A stretch of 64,000 nucleotides of DNA. It comes from Nocardioides sp. Soil774 (GTDB lineage Bacteria > Actinomycetota > Actinomycetes > Propionibacteriales > Nocardioidaceae). Positions 1-7,540 of this stretch are shown here, piece after piece. The translations under genes and the position numbers were made by a program. Position 1 is the first letter of the stretch; every line of letters begins with the position of its first letter. The notes beneath the pieces were generated by a model. That model was not told where the DNA came from. It saw only the letters and a list, made by a program, of their open reading frames with translations, and ran no database searches. The stretch covers positions 101,033-165,032 of the forward strand of contig NZ_LMSM01000011.1 of NCBI RefSeq assembly GCF_001428125.1, given 5' to 3'.

Positions 1-1
1 G

Positions 2-598
2 GACTCGATGGAGAAGCAGATGCGTGCCGACCGCGAGAAGCGCGCCGTCATCCTCACCGCCGAGGGCCAGCGCCAGGCCGCGATCCTGACGGCCGAGGGC
101 TCCAAGCAGTCGCAGATCCTCAATGCCGAGGGTGACCGCGAGTCGCAGATCCTGCGCGCCCAGGCCGACCGTGAGGCCTCGATCCTGCGCGCCCAGGGTG
201 AGGGCCAGGCCATCCAGACGGTGTTCCAGGCCATCCACGACGGTCAGCCCGACCAGTCCCTGCTGGCCTACCAGTACCTCCAGATGATGCCCAAGATCGC
301 CGAGGGATCCGCCAACAAGGTGTGGGTCATCCCCTCGGAGATCACCAAGGCGATGGAGGGCCTCGGCTCCTCGATCCACGAGATCGCCGGGATCCCGCGA
401 GAGGCCACACCGCGCACGCGCGTCGACATGGGTCCCTCCGAGCCGCAGCTGCCCCGCAAGTCCGGCGACGCCGAGCTGAGCGCGACCAGCAAGGCCGTCG
501 AGGACGCCATCGCCGCGGCGGAGTCCGCGGCCCGTCCGACCTCCCAGACGGCGGCGCCGCACGACGCTCCCGCCGAGGGTGAGCCCCCGCAGGAGTGA
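2..598 (+). CDS. SPFH/band 7 (stomatin-like) protein, 3' part
   Basis: The gene is cut by the left edge; the frame is open from base 2, so the SPFH core lies outside the window. What remains is the typical C-terminal part of bacterial stomatins. It begins DSMEKQMRADREKRA and continues as a coiled coil of about 11-residue repeats built on ILTAEG and ILRAQ, over roughly the first 75 residues. A low-complexity Ala/Pro tail follows. Such proteins form membrane-attached oligomers that organise microdomains or regulate membrane proteases. The stop overlaps the GTG of the next gene by 4 bases, so the two are probably translationally coupled. Family assignment is good; the cellular role is not known. 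Confidence 0.8.
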   Translation, partial: DSMEKQMRADREKRAVILTAEGQRQAAILTAEGSKQSQILNAEGDRESQILRAQADREASILRAQGEGQAIQTVFQAIHDGQPDQSLLAYQYLQMMPKIAEGSANKVWVIPSEITKAMEGLGSSIHEIAGIPREATPRTRVDMGPSEPQLPRKSGDAELSATSKAVEDAIAAAESAARPTSQTAAPHDAPAEGEPPQE

Positions 599-1356
599 GT
601 CCGGTCGAGATGCTCCTGGTCGCCCTCGCAGGAGTGGCGGCCGGCACGATCAACACCGTGGTGGGGTCGGGAACGCTGATCACGTTCCCGACCCTCCTGG
701 CGTTCGGTGTGCCGCCGGTGACCGCCAACGTGAGCAACACCGTGGGCTTGGTGCCCGGCAGCCTGTCGGGCGTCGTGGGCTACCGCCGCGAGCTCGCCGG
801 CCAGCGCGGTCGTGTCCTGCGCCTGGGCGCGGCCTCCCTGTCGGGCGGCGTCGTCGGCGCGCTGCTCCTGCTCGTGCTGCCGTCGGCGGCGTTCGACGCC
901 ATCGTGCCCGTGCTCATCGCGCTGGGGGTGCTGCTGGTCGTCCTCGGCCCCCGCATCCAGCGCGCGGTCGCCGCGCGCGCCGAGTCCCGCGGCGGCATCC
1001 CCGACCACGGGGTGTGGTGGGTGTGGCCCGCCGTCGCCGCGGCCGGCGTCTACGGCGGCTACTTCGGCGCTGCGCAGGGCGTGCTGCTGATGGCGATCCT
1101 CGGCATCGGTGTCGCGGACTCGATGCAGCGCCACACCGCGACCAAGAACGTGCTGGCCCTCGTCGTCAACGCCGTCGCGGCGGTGGTCTTCATCGCGGTC
1201 GCCGACGTCGACTGGCGGGTCGCCGGCCTGATCGCCCTCGGCTCGGTCGTCGGCGGCCAGCTCGGCGCCACGGTGGGGCGGCGCCTGCCGCCGCCGCTGC
1301 TACGAGCCGTCATCGCCCTCGTCGGGGTCGTCGCGCTCGTCGCCCTGCTCGCCTGA
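595..1356 (+). CDS. TSUP-family (TauE/SafE) membrane transporter
   Basis: A 253-residue hydrophobic protein with about seven to eight predicted membrane segments and the usual TSUP length. The first helix pair carries the family pattern GTINTVVGSGTLITFP, followed by a short loop ending TANVSNT; a similar pattern recurs in the second half (residues about 145-165). Members export sulfite, sulfoacetate or related organic anions, but the substrate cannot be read from sequence. The GTG start is chosen because it overlaps the upstream TGA (GTGA). The last 57 bases overlap, tail to tail, the end of the hydrolase gene on the other strand. Confidence 0.8.
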   Translation: MSPVEMLLVALAGVAAGTINTVVGSGTLITFPTLLAFGVPPVTANVSNTVGLVPGSLSGVVGYRRELAGQRGRVLRLGAASLSGGVVGALLLLVLPSAAFDAIVPVLIALGVLLVVLGPRIQRAVAARAESRGGIPDHGVWWVWPAVAAAGVYGGYFGAAQGVLLMAILGIGVADSMQRHTATKNVLALVVNAVAAVVFIAVADVDWRVAGLIALGSVVGGQLGATVGRRLPPPLLRAVIALVGVVALVALLA

Positions 1357-2328
1357 GGCCGGCGCCCACGCGTCGAGCCACGTCCCGATCACGTCGTACG
1401 CCGCTGCGCGCACCTCGGGGCGCGAGAGCACCACGTCGTGGATGGCGCCCTCGACGGCGACCGAGGTGACGTGTCGTCCGACCGACGACGCCCAGCGCCG
1501 GATCTGTTCGACGTCGAGCACGATGTCGTGGGTGGCCGCGCTCTCCTCGGTCTGCTCACCGAAGTGCGAGCGCGCCGAGGACAGCACCAGCGTCGGACAG
1601 GCGATGTCGAGGCCCGCGTGCAGCTGCGCGTGCCCGCGACGCACCGCGCGCAGCCAGCCGACGTAGATCGGCCTCGAGTGCAGCGGCTTCCAGTCGAGGT
1701 CGTAGTCCCACTCGCCGCCGTGCTCACGGTGGAGCGAGCGTCCGTAGACGTCGTCGACGCGGCGGGGGATCGCCTGCATGGGTCGTCGGGTGCCGATCCG
1801 CTCGATCGCCACGCGCGCCGCCGCGCTGCGCAGCCAGGCCGCCCCCTGCATGTCGAACCACGGCGAGTTGAGCACGAGCGCGGTGAGCTCGTCGGGGCGT
1901 CGCTCGTGCGCCCACAGCGGGAGGGTGAGCCCACCGGTGGAGTGGCCCGACCCGACCACCTCGCGGTGCCCGTCGCGCTGGGTGATGCGCCACCAGGCCA
2001 GGTCGATCTCCGCGAAGTACTCGCTGAGGTCCGAGACGTAGTGGGGCGTCTGGTGCTCGCGCAGCGAGCGACCGTACTTGCGCAGGTCGAGGGCGTAGAA
2101 CGTGTAGCCGCGGTCGGCCCACCAGCGGGCGTACTCGGTGTGGAAGAAGTAGTCGGCGAAGCCGTGGACGTGCAGCACCGCGCGGCCGTTGGGACGAGCC
2201 GGCGGCAGGGTGACGAGGGTGGCGACGACGGGGCCCTCGGAGTCGGGCGGGAGGGAGAAGGTCTCCACCCCGTACTCGGGCCCGAGGACGTCGCCCTGCA
2301 GACCGGTGAGGGGTGGTTCGAGGAGCAT
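1300..2328 (-). CDS. Alpha/beta hydrolase, lysophospholipase/monoglyceride lipase-like
   Basis: A 342-residue serine hydrolase. The oxyanion-hole region HVHGFADY is at about residue 53 and the nucleophile elbow is GHSTGG with Ser130. An acidic residue and a C-terminal His (AIHDVVLS) complete a plausible triad. No signal peptide is seen, so it should be cytosolic; the resemblance is to hydrolase_4/serine aminopeptidase S33 lipases. The C-terminal tail is acidic and low in complexity and is read through the antisense of the neighbouring TSUP gene, so it may be dispensable. The ATG lies 6 bases from a -10-like TAGGCT, so the mRNA is probably leaderless. The natural substrate is unknown. Confidence 0.8.
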   Translation of the reverse strand: MLLEPPLTGLQGDVLGPEYGVETFSLPPDSEGPVVATLVTLPPARPNGRAVLHVHGFADYFFHTEYARWWADRGYTFYALDLRKYGRSLREHQTPHYVSDLSEYFAEIDLAWWRITQRDGHREVVGSGHSTGGLTLPLWAHERRPDELTALVLNSPWFDMQGAAWLRSAAARVAIERIGTRRPMQAIPRRVDDVYGRSLHREHGGEWDYDLDWKPLHSRPIYVGWLRAVRRGHAQLHAGLDIACPTLVLSSARSHFGEQTEESAATHDIVLDVEQIRRWASSVGRHVTSVAVEGAIHDVVLSRPEVRAAAYDVIGTWLDAWAPASGEQGDERDDPDEGDDGS

Positions 2329-2334
2329 GCGGGG

Positions 2335-2340
2335 AGCCTA
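2335..2340 (-). promoter_or_regulatory. -10 hexamer TAGGCT, leaderless promoter of the hydrolase gene
   Basis: Read on the minus strand, TAGGCT is followed by CCCCGC and then the ATG at 2328. There is no room for a ribosome binding site, which implies a leaderless transcript. Confidence 0.55.
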
Positions 2341-2395
2341 GCGAGAGGCCTCCACGGATTCGCCGGTTCCACGGCGCGCGAGGTTGTCCAAGCCC

Positions 2396-2401
2396 TACCC
2401 T
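2396..2401 (+). promoter_or_regulatory. -10 hexamer TACCCT, leaderless promoter of the SpoIIE-type phosphatase
   Basis: TACCCT is followed by six bases and GTG at 2408. It argues against the in-frame TTG at 2384, which lies upstream of the hexamer. Confidence 0.5.
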
Positions 2402-2407
2402 TCGGAC

Positions 2408-3559
2408 GTGTCGGGAGCGTTCGGAGCGGTGATCCGCGGGTGCGGGGCCTACGTCCGCCAGCGCGTCGCTGCCTGGCGCACCGGCTCGCGCGGCAGCCAG
2501 GCGTTCCTGCTCCTCGTGCTCCTCGCGCTCGTGGGCGTCGCGGTGGGCATCGGCGCGCTCGCCGAGGTCGTGGTGCCTGTCTCCCTGTGGTTCCTCTTCC
2601 TGATGGTCGGCACGATGCTGCTGCGCTTCGTGCCGCTGCTGCTCCTGGTCGCGGTGCTGTCCGGCGTCGCCCTGTGGACCTCGGTCGAGTCCAGCTTCGC
2701 CACCGCCAGCCGGACCTCGGCGCTGGTGATCTTCGCGGTCGCGATCGCGCTCGCGGTCTACCAGTCGAGCCGGCAGCGCTCCGGCCTGCCGATGGCGCTC
2801 AGCGAGGCGGTGCTGACCCAGCTGCGGGACCGCCTCCAGCGCCAGGGCGTGGTGCCGCCGCTGCCGGAGGGCTGGCGCTCGCAGTCGGCCACGATCACCG
2901 CCAACGGCCCCAGCTATGCCGGCGACTTCCTCGTCGCCGACCTGCGCGAGGGCCGGTGGCTGGAGATGGCGCTCGTCGACGTGTGCGGCAAGGGCACCTC
3001 GGTCGGACCGCAGGCGCTGCAGTTCGCCGGTGCCCTCGGCGGGCTCATCGGCGCGCTGCCCCCCGCCGAGCTGATGGCGGCCGCCAACGGCTTCCTGCTG
3101 CGCCAGGAGTCCGAGGAGTCCCTCGCCACCGCGGTGCACCTCAAGATCGACCTGGTCACCGGTGACTACACGATCACCAGCGCCGGCCACCCGCCCGCGC
3201 TGCACTGGCACCTCGGGCAGCGTGGCTGGTCGGTCGACAACGCGCGCGGCATGGCGCTCGGGGTGATCCCGGAGGCCGACTTCGAGCCCAGCAGGGGGCG
3301 CCTGCGCCCGGGCGAGGCGCTGATGTTCTACACCGACGGCGTCATCGAGACGGCCGGTCGCGACCTCGACGACGGCATCGACTGGCTGCGCCAGGTCGCC
3401 CTGCAGGCCGTCGACGCCCGCGGTTTCACCGGCATGCCGCGGCGGGTGCTCAAGAAGGTGCCCCGCGGCGACGACGACCGCGCGCTGCTGGTGCTCGAGC
3501 GCCAGCCGCTCACCTCGCCCGAGCGCGACACCGAGCGGGCGCGCAGCCTCGGCGCCTGA
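2408..3559 (+). CDS. PP2C-type (SpoIIE-like) serine/threonine phosphatase with membrane anchor
   Basis: A 383-residue protein. An N-terminal part with about three to four hydrophobic segments (residues 30-115) anchors it in the membrane, and a cytoplasmic SpoIIE/RsbU-type phosphatase domain fills residues about 150-370. Metal-binding signatures are visible as LVDVCGKG, SAGHPPA and FYTDGVIE. Such enzymes usually dephosphorylate anti-anti-sigma factors in partner-switching networks, but no STAS or anti-sigma gene is adjacent. A TTG at 2384 would add 8 residues; the GTG at 2408 is preferred because a -10 element sits 6 bases before it. Confidence 0.82.
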   Translation: MSGAFGAVIRGCGAYVRQRVAAWRTGSRGSQAFLLLVLLALVGVAVGIGALAEVVVPVSLWFLFLMVGTMLLRFVPLLLLVAVLSGVALWTSVESSFATASRTSALVIFAVAIALAVYQSSRQRSGLPMALSEAVLTQLRDRLQRQGVVPPLPEGWRSQSATITANGPSYAGDFLVADLREGRWLEMALVDVCGKGTSVGPQALQFAGALGGLIGALPPAELMAAANGFLLRQESEESLATAVHLKIDLVTGDYTITSAGHPPALHWHLGQRGWSVDNARGMALGVIPEADFEPSRGRLRPGEALMFYTDGVIETAGRDLDDGIDWLRQVALQAVDARGFTGMPRRVLKKVPRGDDDRALLVLERQPLTSPERDTERARSLGA

Positions 3560-3562
3560 GCC

Positions 3563-4537
3563 TCACGCCTCCCGCGAGTAGAGGTCGCGGATGACGTCCT
3601 CGATGTCGGGCTCCTGGATCGACAGGTCCGCCACGTCGTACGCCGACGCCACCGCCGCGACGATGGGCGCCGCGCTCGCGTCGGTCGGGAACGACAGCCA
3701 CTGCCGCGGGCCCTCCACCCGGCGGACGTCTGCCCCCGGCACGTCGATCGGCGGCGCCTCGTCGACGAGGTCCACGACCAGCGTGCGGGTCGAGCCGCCC
3801 TGCGCGTGCAGCCCGGCGAGCGTGCCGTCGTAGACGCTGGTGCCGTGGTCGATGACGATGACCCGCTCGCACAGAGCCTCGATGTCCTGCAGGTCGTGGG
3901 TGGTGAGCACCAGGGTGGTGCCGCGCTCGGTGTTGAGCGAGCGCAGGAACTCGCGCAGCCGGCCCTTGCTGATGACGTCGAGACCGATGGTGGGCTCGTC
4001 GAGGTAGAGAACCTCGGGGTCGTGCAGCAGCGCCGCCGTGATGTCGCCGCGCATCCGCTGGCCCAGGCTGAGCTGGCGCACCGGGGTGTCGAGCTGCGCG
4101 CCGAGGTCGAGGATCTCCACGAAGCGGTCGAGGTTCTCCCGGTAGCGCGACGGCGGGATCCGATACATCTTCTGCAGCAGCTCGAAGGAGTCGATCAGCG
4201 GCAGGTCCCACCACAGGGTGGAGCGCTGGCCGAAGACCACGCCGATGCGTCGCGCCAGCTCGACCCGGTCGCGGCTCGGGTCCAGGCCCGCCACCCTCAG
4301 CTCGCCGCCGGTCGGCACCAGGATGCCGGTGAGCATCTTGATCGTCGTGGACTTCCCGGCGCCGTTGGGGCCGATGTAGCCCACCATCTCGCCGCGCTGC
4401 ACCGCGAAGGTGAGGTCGTGGACGGCGCGCACCTGCTCGCGCACCCGGCGGCGGCGCCCCTCGACCCTGCGGCGTACGTCGAAGGTGCGCTCGAGGTCGT
4501 GCACCTCGATCAGCGGCTGGTGCGTCTGCTGCGACAT
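3563..4537 (-). CDS. ABC transporter ATP-binding protein (ABC-2 exporter type)
   Basis: A 324-residue nucleotide-binding subunit. Walker A is GPNGAGKST at about residue 56, the signature is LSLGQRM, and Walker B with the catalytic Glu is VLYLDEPT; the switch His lies in TTHDL. The C-terminal extension of about 80 residues is typical of DrrA/NatA-like exporters. It is the last gene of a minus-strand operon with two permeases, starting 3 bases after the preceding stop, so the three should form one exporter. The substrate (drug, lipid or sugar) cannot be predicted. Confidence 0.9.
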   Translation of the reverse strand: MSQQTHQPLIEVHDLERTFDVRRRVEGRRRRVREQVRAVHDLTFAVQRGEMVGYIGPNGAGKSTTIKMLTGILVPTGGELRVAGLDPSRDRVELARRIGVVFGQRSTLWWDLPLIDSFELLQKMYRIPPSRYRENLDRFVEILDLGAQLDTPVRQLSLGQRMRGDITAALLHDPEVLYLDEPTIGLDVISKGRLREFLRSLNTERGTTLVLTTHDLQDIEALCERVIVIDHGTSVYDGTLAGLHAQGGSTRTLVVDLVDEAPPIDVPGADVRRVEGPRQWLSFPTDASAAPIVAAVASAYDVADLSIQEPDIEDVIRDLYSREA

Positions 4538-4540
4538 GCG

Positions 4541-5350
4541 TCAGCTCCCGGTGGAGGTGTAGTGGCGGACGCCGGAGCGCCACACGAGCAGGGCGGCGGC
4601 CACGGTGAGCACCGCGGCGAGCGGCGAGGCGAGCTGGAACGCGTCCGGGGTGCCGAAGGGGTCGTCGCGGCCGAGGAGGTAGAGGCAGGGGTACCAGTTC
4701 GCGAAGGCGACCGGGACCACGAAGGTCAGCCCGACCATGATCTCGCGGGGGAAGATGCGCAGCGGGTACTGGGTGATGGTCGCGCCGCCGTAGGTGAAGG
4801 CGTTGGCGAGCTGGTCGGTGTCCTGGGTCCAGAACTGCAGGCAGGCGAAGCCGACGAACAAGCCGAAGAAGATCATCGCGCCGCTGACCAGCATCGACAC
4901 CGCCACCAGCACCCGCAGCGGGGTCCAGTCGACACCGGTGCAGGCCCAGCCGAACACGACCGAGGCCTGGGTCAGGCGCCCCAGGCGCCGGAGCGTGAAC
5001 TGGTCGGCGCACACCTGCACCAGCAGCGGGACCGGCTTCGTCATCATCTGGTCGAGCCGGCCGGTGCGGACGTAGGTGCCGATCCGCTCGACGCTCCCGA
5101 TGACGGTGTCGGCGAGCCCGAGGGCGAGCGAGGAGCTGCCGTAGAGCAGGGCCACCTCGCGCAGGGTGAAGCCCCCGAGGTCCTGCAGGTGGGTGAACAT
5201 GATCCACAGGCCCACGAAGTCGAGGCCGGTGATCAGGCCGTTGCCCACGGCGAGCATCACGAACGAGGTGGGGTACTGCCAGGCGGCGCGGATCCAGAGC
5301 CACGCGATCTGGCCGTAGGTGCGCAGGTGTCGTGCGGCGGAGTCAGCCAC
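4541..5350 (-). CDS. ABC-2 family permease, second subunit
   Basis: A 269-residue polytopic protein with about six hydrophobic segments and no ATPase motif. It resembles the DUF990/ABC-2 permeases that occur as pairs with a single ATPase. The N-terminal region carries YGQIAWLWIRAAWQYPTS ahead of the first helix. Its start overlaps the end of the other permease by 8 bases, and its stop is 3 bases before the ATPase start. The tight packing supports a heterodimeric membrane channel. Confidence 0.85.
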   Translation of the reverse strand: MADSAARHLRTYGQIAWLWIRAAWQYPTSFVMLAVGNGLITGLDFVGLWIMFTHLQDLGGFTLREVALLYGSSSLALGLADTVIGSVERIGTYVRTGRLDQMMTKPVPLLVQVCADQFTLRRLGRLTQASVVFGWACTGVDWTPLRVLVAVSMLVSGAMIFFGLFVGFACLQFWTQDTDQLANAFTYGGATITQYPLRIFPREIMVGLTFVVPVAFANWYPCLYLLGRDDPFGTPDAFQLASPLAAVLTVAAALLVWRSGVRHYTSTGS

Positions 5351-6149
5351 CCTGGACCACCACCTTGCGCGTCGCCAGGCGCAGCACGCCCTGGCACGCG
5401 GCCAGGAGCACTACGGCCCAGAGCACCTGGAAGCCCAGCGCGAGCGCAAGGTCCGTGCCGGCGTGCTTGCCCAGCCAGATGTCGGCCGGCACCTGGACGT
5501 ACGACGCCCACGGCAGCGCCCGGGCGAGCGTGCCGAGCCAACCGGGGAAGAGCACCAGCGGCAGCAACAGTCCGCTGAAGAAGATGGCGAACGCTCCCGT
5601 CATCACCTTGACCCCCGACTGGTCGAGCAGCCAGAAGGCCGTGCTCGCCACGAGGAAGCGGATCCCGAAGCTGACCACGACGGCGAGGACGAGCGAGACC
5701 GCGAACGCAGCGGCGTCCGTGGCCGACCCCGGCAGCGCGATGTCGAAGGCCAGCACCCCGACGAGCACGGGACCCACCCCGCGGGTCAGGAGCTGGTACG
5801 CCGCTCGCCCCAGGTCCGCTGCGAGGTACCACCCGAGGATGCCCACCGGCCGGTAGAGGTCGATGGCGATGTCGCCGGTGCGGATCCGCTCGGCCAGGTC
5901 GTCGGTGGCGCCGCCGCCCCACAGCGCGATCGTCATGAGGAGTGCCTGCCCGAGCCACACGTAGGTCACCGCGTCCTGCGCGTCGTAGCCGCCGGCGGTG
6001 GGGTTGGCCCTCCAGAGCGCCAGGTAGGCGAAGGAGTAGATGACCCCGAACACCGAGTTGGTGAAGATCCCCGCCAGCGTCGCCGCCCGGTAGGTCGAGT
6101 AGCGACGGAACGCACGGGTCGCGACAGCGACGTGCAGCATCCGACCCAC
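5343..6149 (-). CDS. ABC-2 family permease, first subunit
   Basis: A 268-residue membrane protein with six predicted helices, paralogous in layout to the following permease. The N-terminus HVAVATRAFRRYSTYRA is a basic cytoplasmic segment before helix 1, as in DUF990 exporters. It is the first gene of the minus-strand operon. The 113 bases upstream contain a strong hairpin that should end transcription from the CAP gene, so the operon probably has its own promoter, which was not identified with confidence. Confidence 0.85.
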   Translation of the reverse strand: MGRMLHVAVATRAFRRYSTYRAATLAGIFTNSVFGVIYSFAYLALWRANPTAGGYDAQDAVTYVWLGQALLMTIALWGGGATDDLAERIRTGDIAIDLYRPVGILGWYLAADLGRAAYQLLTRGVGPVLVGVLAFDIALPGSATDAAAFAVSLVLAVVVSFGIRFLVASTAFWLLDQSGVKVMTGAFAIFFSGLLLPLVLFPGWLGTLARALPWASYVQVPADIWLGKHAGTDLALALGFQVLWAVVLLAACQGVLRLATRKVVVQGG

Positions 6150-6179
6150 CCCCCTGAGAAAAGGCTGTGCGAAACGATC

Positions 6180-6205
6180 CCCGGCCCACCCACGAAGGGG
6201 CCGGG
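6180..6205 (-). terminator. Hairpin terminator after the CAP-domain gene
   Basis: The 8-base arms CCCGGCCC and GGGCCGGG enclose a 10-base loop. On the minus strand the stem is followed by a short T-containing tail (GATCGTTTCG). Its position between the CAP gene and the ABC operon fits a factor-independent terminator, although the T-tract is weak. Confidence 0.6.
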
Positions 6206-6262
6206 AATGGTCTCACACCAGAGGGGTCCGGCGCACGCCCCCGCGCGCCGTCGAGGTCTTGG

Positions 6263-6793
6263 CTACTGCCGCACGAGGTTGACGACGCCGATGGTGCGGC
6301 CCTGCTGGTCCTGGGTGATCGCCACACCGGCGTGCCGGGCACGCGGGCTGAGCAGGATCTTGCGGTGCGGGGGGGAGTCGAGCCACAGCTCGACCATGAC
6401 GCCCGGGGTGAGCCCCTCGCCGCGCACGAGCGTCTCGCCGGCCCACGAGGCTCGGCAGTGCCGCACGACCTCGCGCTGGTCGCGGTGCTCGAGCACCCCG
6501 GTGCGCGCGATGCGGCTGCCCCACTGCTCGGCCATGGTGTCGGTGCAGGCGTCGAACTTCCGGATCTTGCGCAGTCCGTGGCTGGCCCGGGCGGCGTTGA
6601 TCTCCACCATCAACGCGTCCTCCAGCCCTGCGCTTCCGAGCCGGCCGGCGTCCTGGACGGTGTCCTGCACTGCGCCCGCGACCGCGACGACGGGCACCGG
6701 CCAGGTGCTCGCGCCGGCCGAGGAGGGGAGCCCGCACATCGCTGCGGCAACGATGCCGAACGCCACGAGACGGGTGAGGGGGCGGATGCGCAC
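6263..6793 (-). CDS. Secreted CAP-domain (SCP/PR-1-like) protein
   Basis: A 176-residue protein with a signal peptide: basic RIRPLTRLVAF, a hydrophobic stretch, then a small-residue region ending near SSAGA. The mature part is a CAP fold: INAARASHGLRKI opens it, the core has GETLVRGEG and ELWLDSPPHRKILLSP, and VAITQDQQGRTIGVVNLV closes it. Bacterial CAP proteins are extracellular; most have no known biochemical activity. The start is GTG with a good Shine-Dalgarno (GGAGG, 5-base spacer). A hairpin terminator follows the gene. Confidence 0.83.
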   Translation of the reverse strand: MRIRPLTRLVAFGIVAAAMCGLPSSAGASTWPVPVVAVAGAVQDTVQDAGRLGSAGLEDALMVEINAARASHGLRKIRKFDACTDTMAEQWGSRIARTGVLEHRDQREVVRHCRASWAGETLVRGEGLTPGVMVELWLDSPPHRKILLSPRARHAGVAITQDQQGRTIGVVNLVRQ

Positions 6794-6930
6794 GAGGTCC
6801 TCCAGGGAAGACCCGGCACCCCGAGGTTGACCGAATCTTGACGAAATCTTCGAATTCGACCTGAGGATAACCCCTCGGGGTGTCCGGGCGCGGCGATTCG
6901 CCGGAACTGCTCGTGCGCGAGCGGTGGGTG

Positions 6931-6969
6931 CTGGAGGTCAGTACTGGAGGTCAGTACTGGAGGTCAGTG
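6931..6969. repeat. Three tandem 13-base repeats across the 3' end of the PEBP gene
   Basis: The unit CTGGAGGTCAGTA occurs at 6931-6943 and 6944-6956, and once more at 6957-6969 with a final G instead of A. The PEBP stop codon (minus strand) lies inside the third copy, so the block probably arose by duplication of the gene's end. Confidence 0.85.
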
Positions 6970-7491
6970 CTGGTAGGTGCCGTGCAGGATCGCGCGGCCC
7001 AGCGTCTTGAACGCGAGGTTGAACGACACGACCGCGGGGGAGGCGTCGCCGTCGACGCCGAGGGTGGCGTCCTTCACCGCGTGCACGACGAAGAAGTAGC
7101 GGTGCGGCTGGTCGCCCTCAGGCGGGGCGGCCCCCATGAAGCCGGACTCGCCGCCGTCGTTGCGCACGTGGAAGGCCTTGCCCGGCAGGTCACCGGAGGC
7201 GGCGCCGGTGTCGAGCGAGGTGACGTCGGCCGGGACGTCGACCAGCACCCAGTGCCAGAAGCCGCTCGGGGTCGGCGCGTCGGGGTCGAAGCAGGTCACG
7301 ACGTAGGACTGGGTGCCCTCGGGGGCGCCCGACCAGCTCAGCTGCGGCGAGGTGTTGCCGAGGGCGGCGACCTGGTCGTCCTTGAGTGGCGCGCCGTCGG
7401 TGACGTCGTCGCTGGTGACCGTGAAGGACGCGGTCGCCGGCAGGAGGTCGTACGGGTTCGGGCTGACGGGTCGTTCGATGCCTGTGCTCAT
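6964..7491 (-). CDS. YbhB/YbcL-type PEBP (Raf kinase inhibitor-like) protein
   Basis: A 175-residue cytosolic protein with the PEBP core: SPQLSWSGAPEGTQSY, the ligand-site signature DPDAPTPSGFWHWV, and a C-terminal strand YFFVVHAV. Length matches the bacterial family (about 150-180). Biochemical function in bacteria is not established. The ATG is 6 bases from a -10-like TAGGTT, indicating a leaderless mRNA, and the gene is transcribed divergently from the cobA-type gene. The stop codon falls within a 13-base tandem repeat. Confidence 0.85.
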   Translation of the reverse strand: MSTGIERPVSPNPYDLLPATASFTVTSDDVTDGAPLKDDQVAALGNTSPQLSWSGAPEGTQSYVVTCFDPDAPTPSGFWHWVLVDVPADVTSLDTGAASGDLPGKAFHVRNDGGESGFMGAAPPEGDQPHRYFFVVHAVKDATLGVDGDASPAVVSFNLAFKTLGRAILHGTYQH

Positions 7492-7497
7492 CCCTCG

Positions 7498-7503
7498 AAC
7501 CTA
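7498..7503 (-). promoter_or_regulatory. -10 hexamer TAGGTT, leaderless promoter of the PEBP gene
   Basis: On the minus strand TAGGTT is followed by CGAGGG and the ATG at 7491. Confidence 0.55.
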
Positions 7504-7529
7504 GCCACGGCCACAAGGCGCTGACCAGA

Positions 7530-7535
7530 GACAAT
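7530..7535 (+). promoter_or_regulatory. -10 hexamer GACAAT, probable leaderless promoter of cobA
   Basis: GACAAT lies five bases before the ATG at 7541. It shares a 49-base intergenic region with the divergent PEBP promoter. Confidence 0.4.
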
Positions 7536-7540
7536 GAGCC

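Noticed and set aside
1438..3165. 575-codon plus-strand frame over the hydrolase and phosphatase
   Set aside because: Shadow of the hydrolase gene on the other strand and of the phosphatase in another frame; no motif and skewed composition.
6861..6872. AT-rich patch with TCGAATTCGA-like palindrome upstream of the CAP gene
   Set aside because: A 10-base palindrome in a promoter-like AT-rich patch was noted, but no -10/-35 pair or second copy was found, so no operator is claimed.
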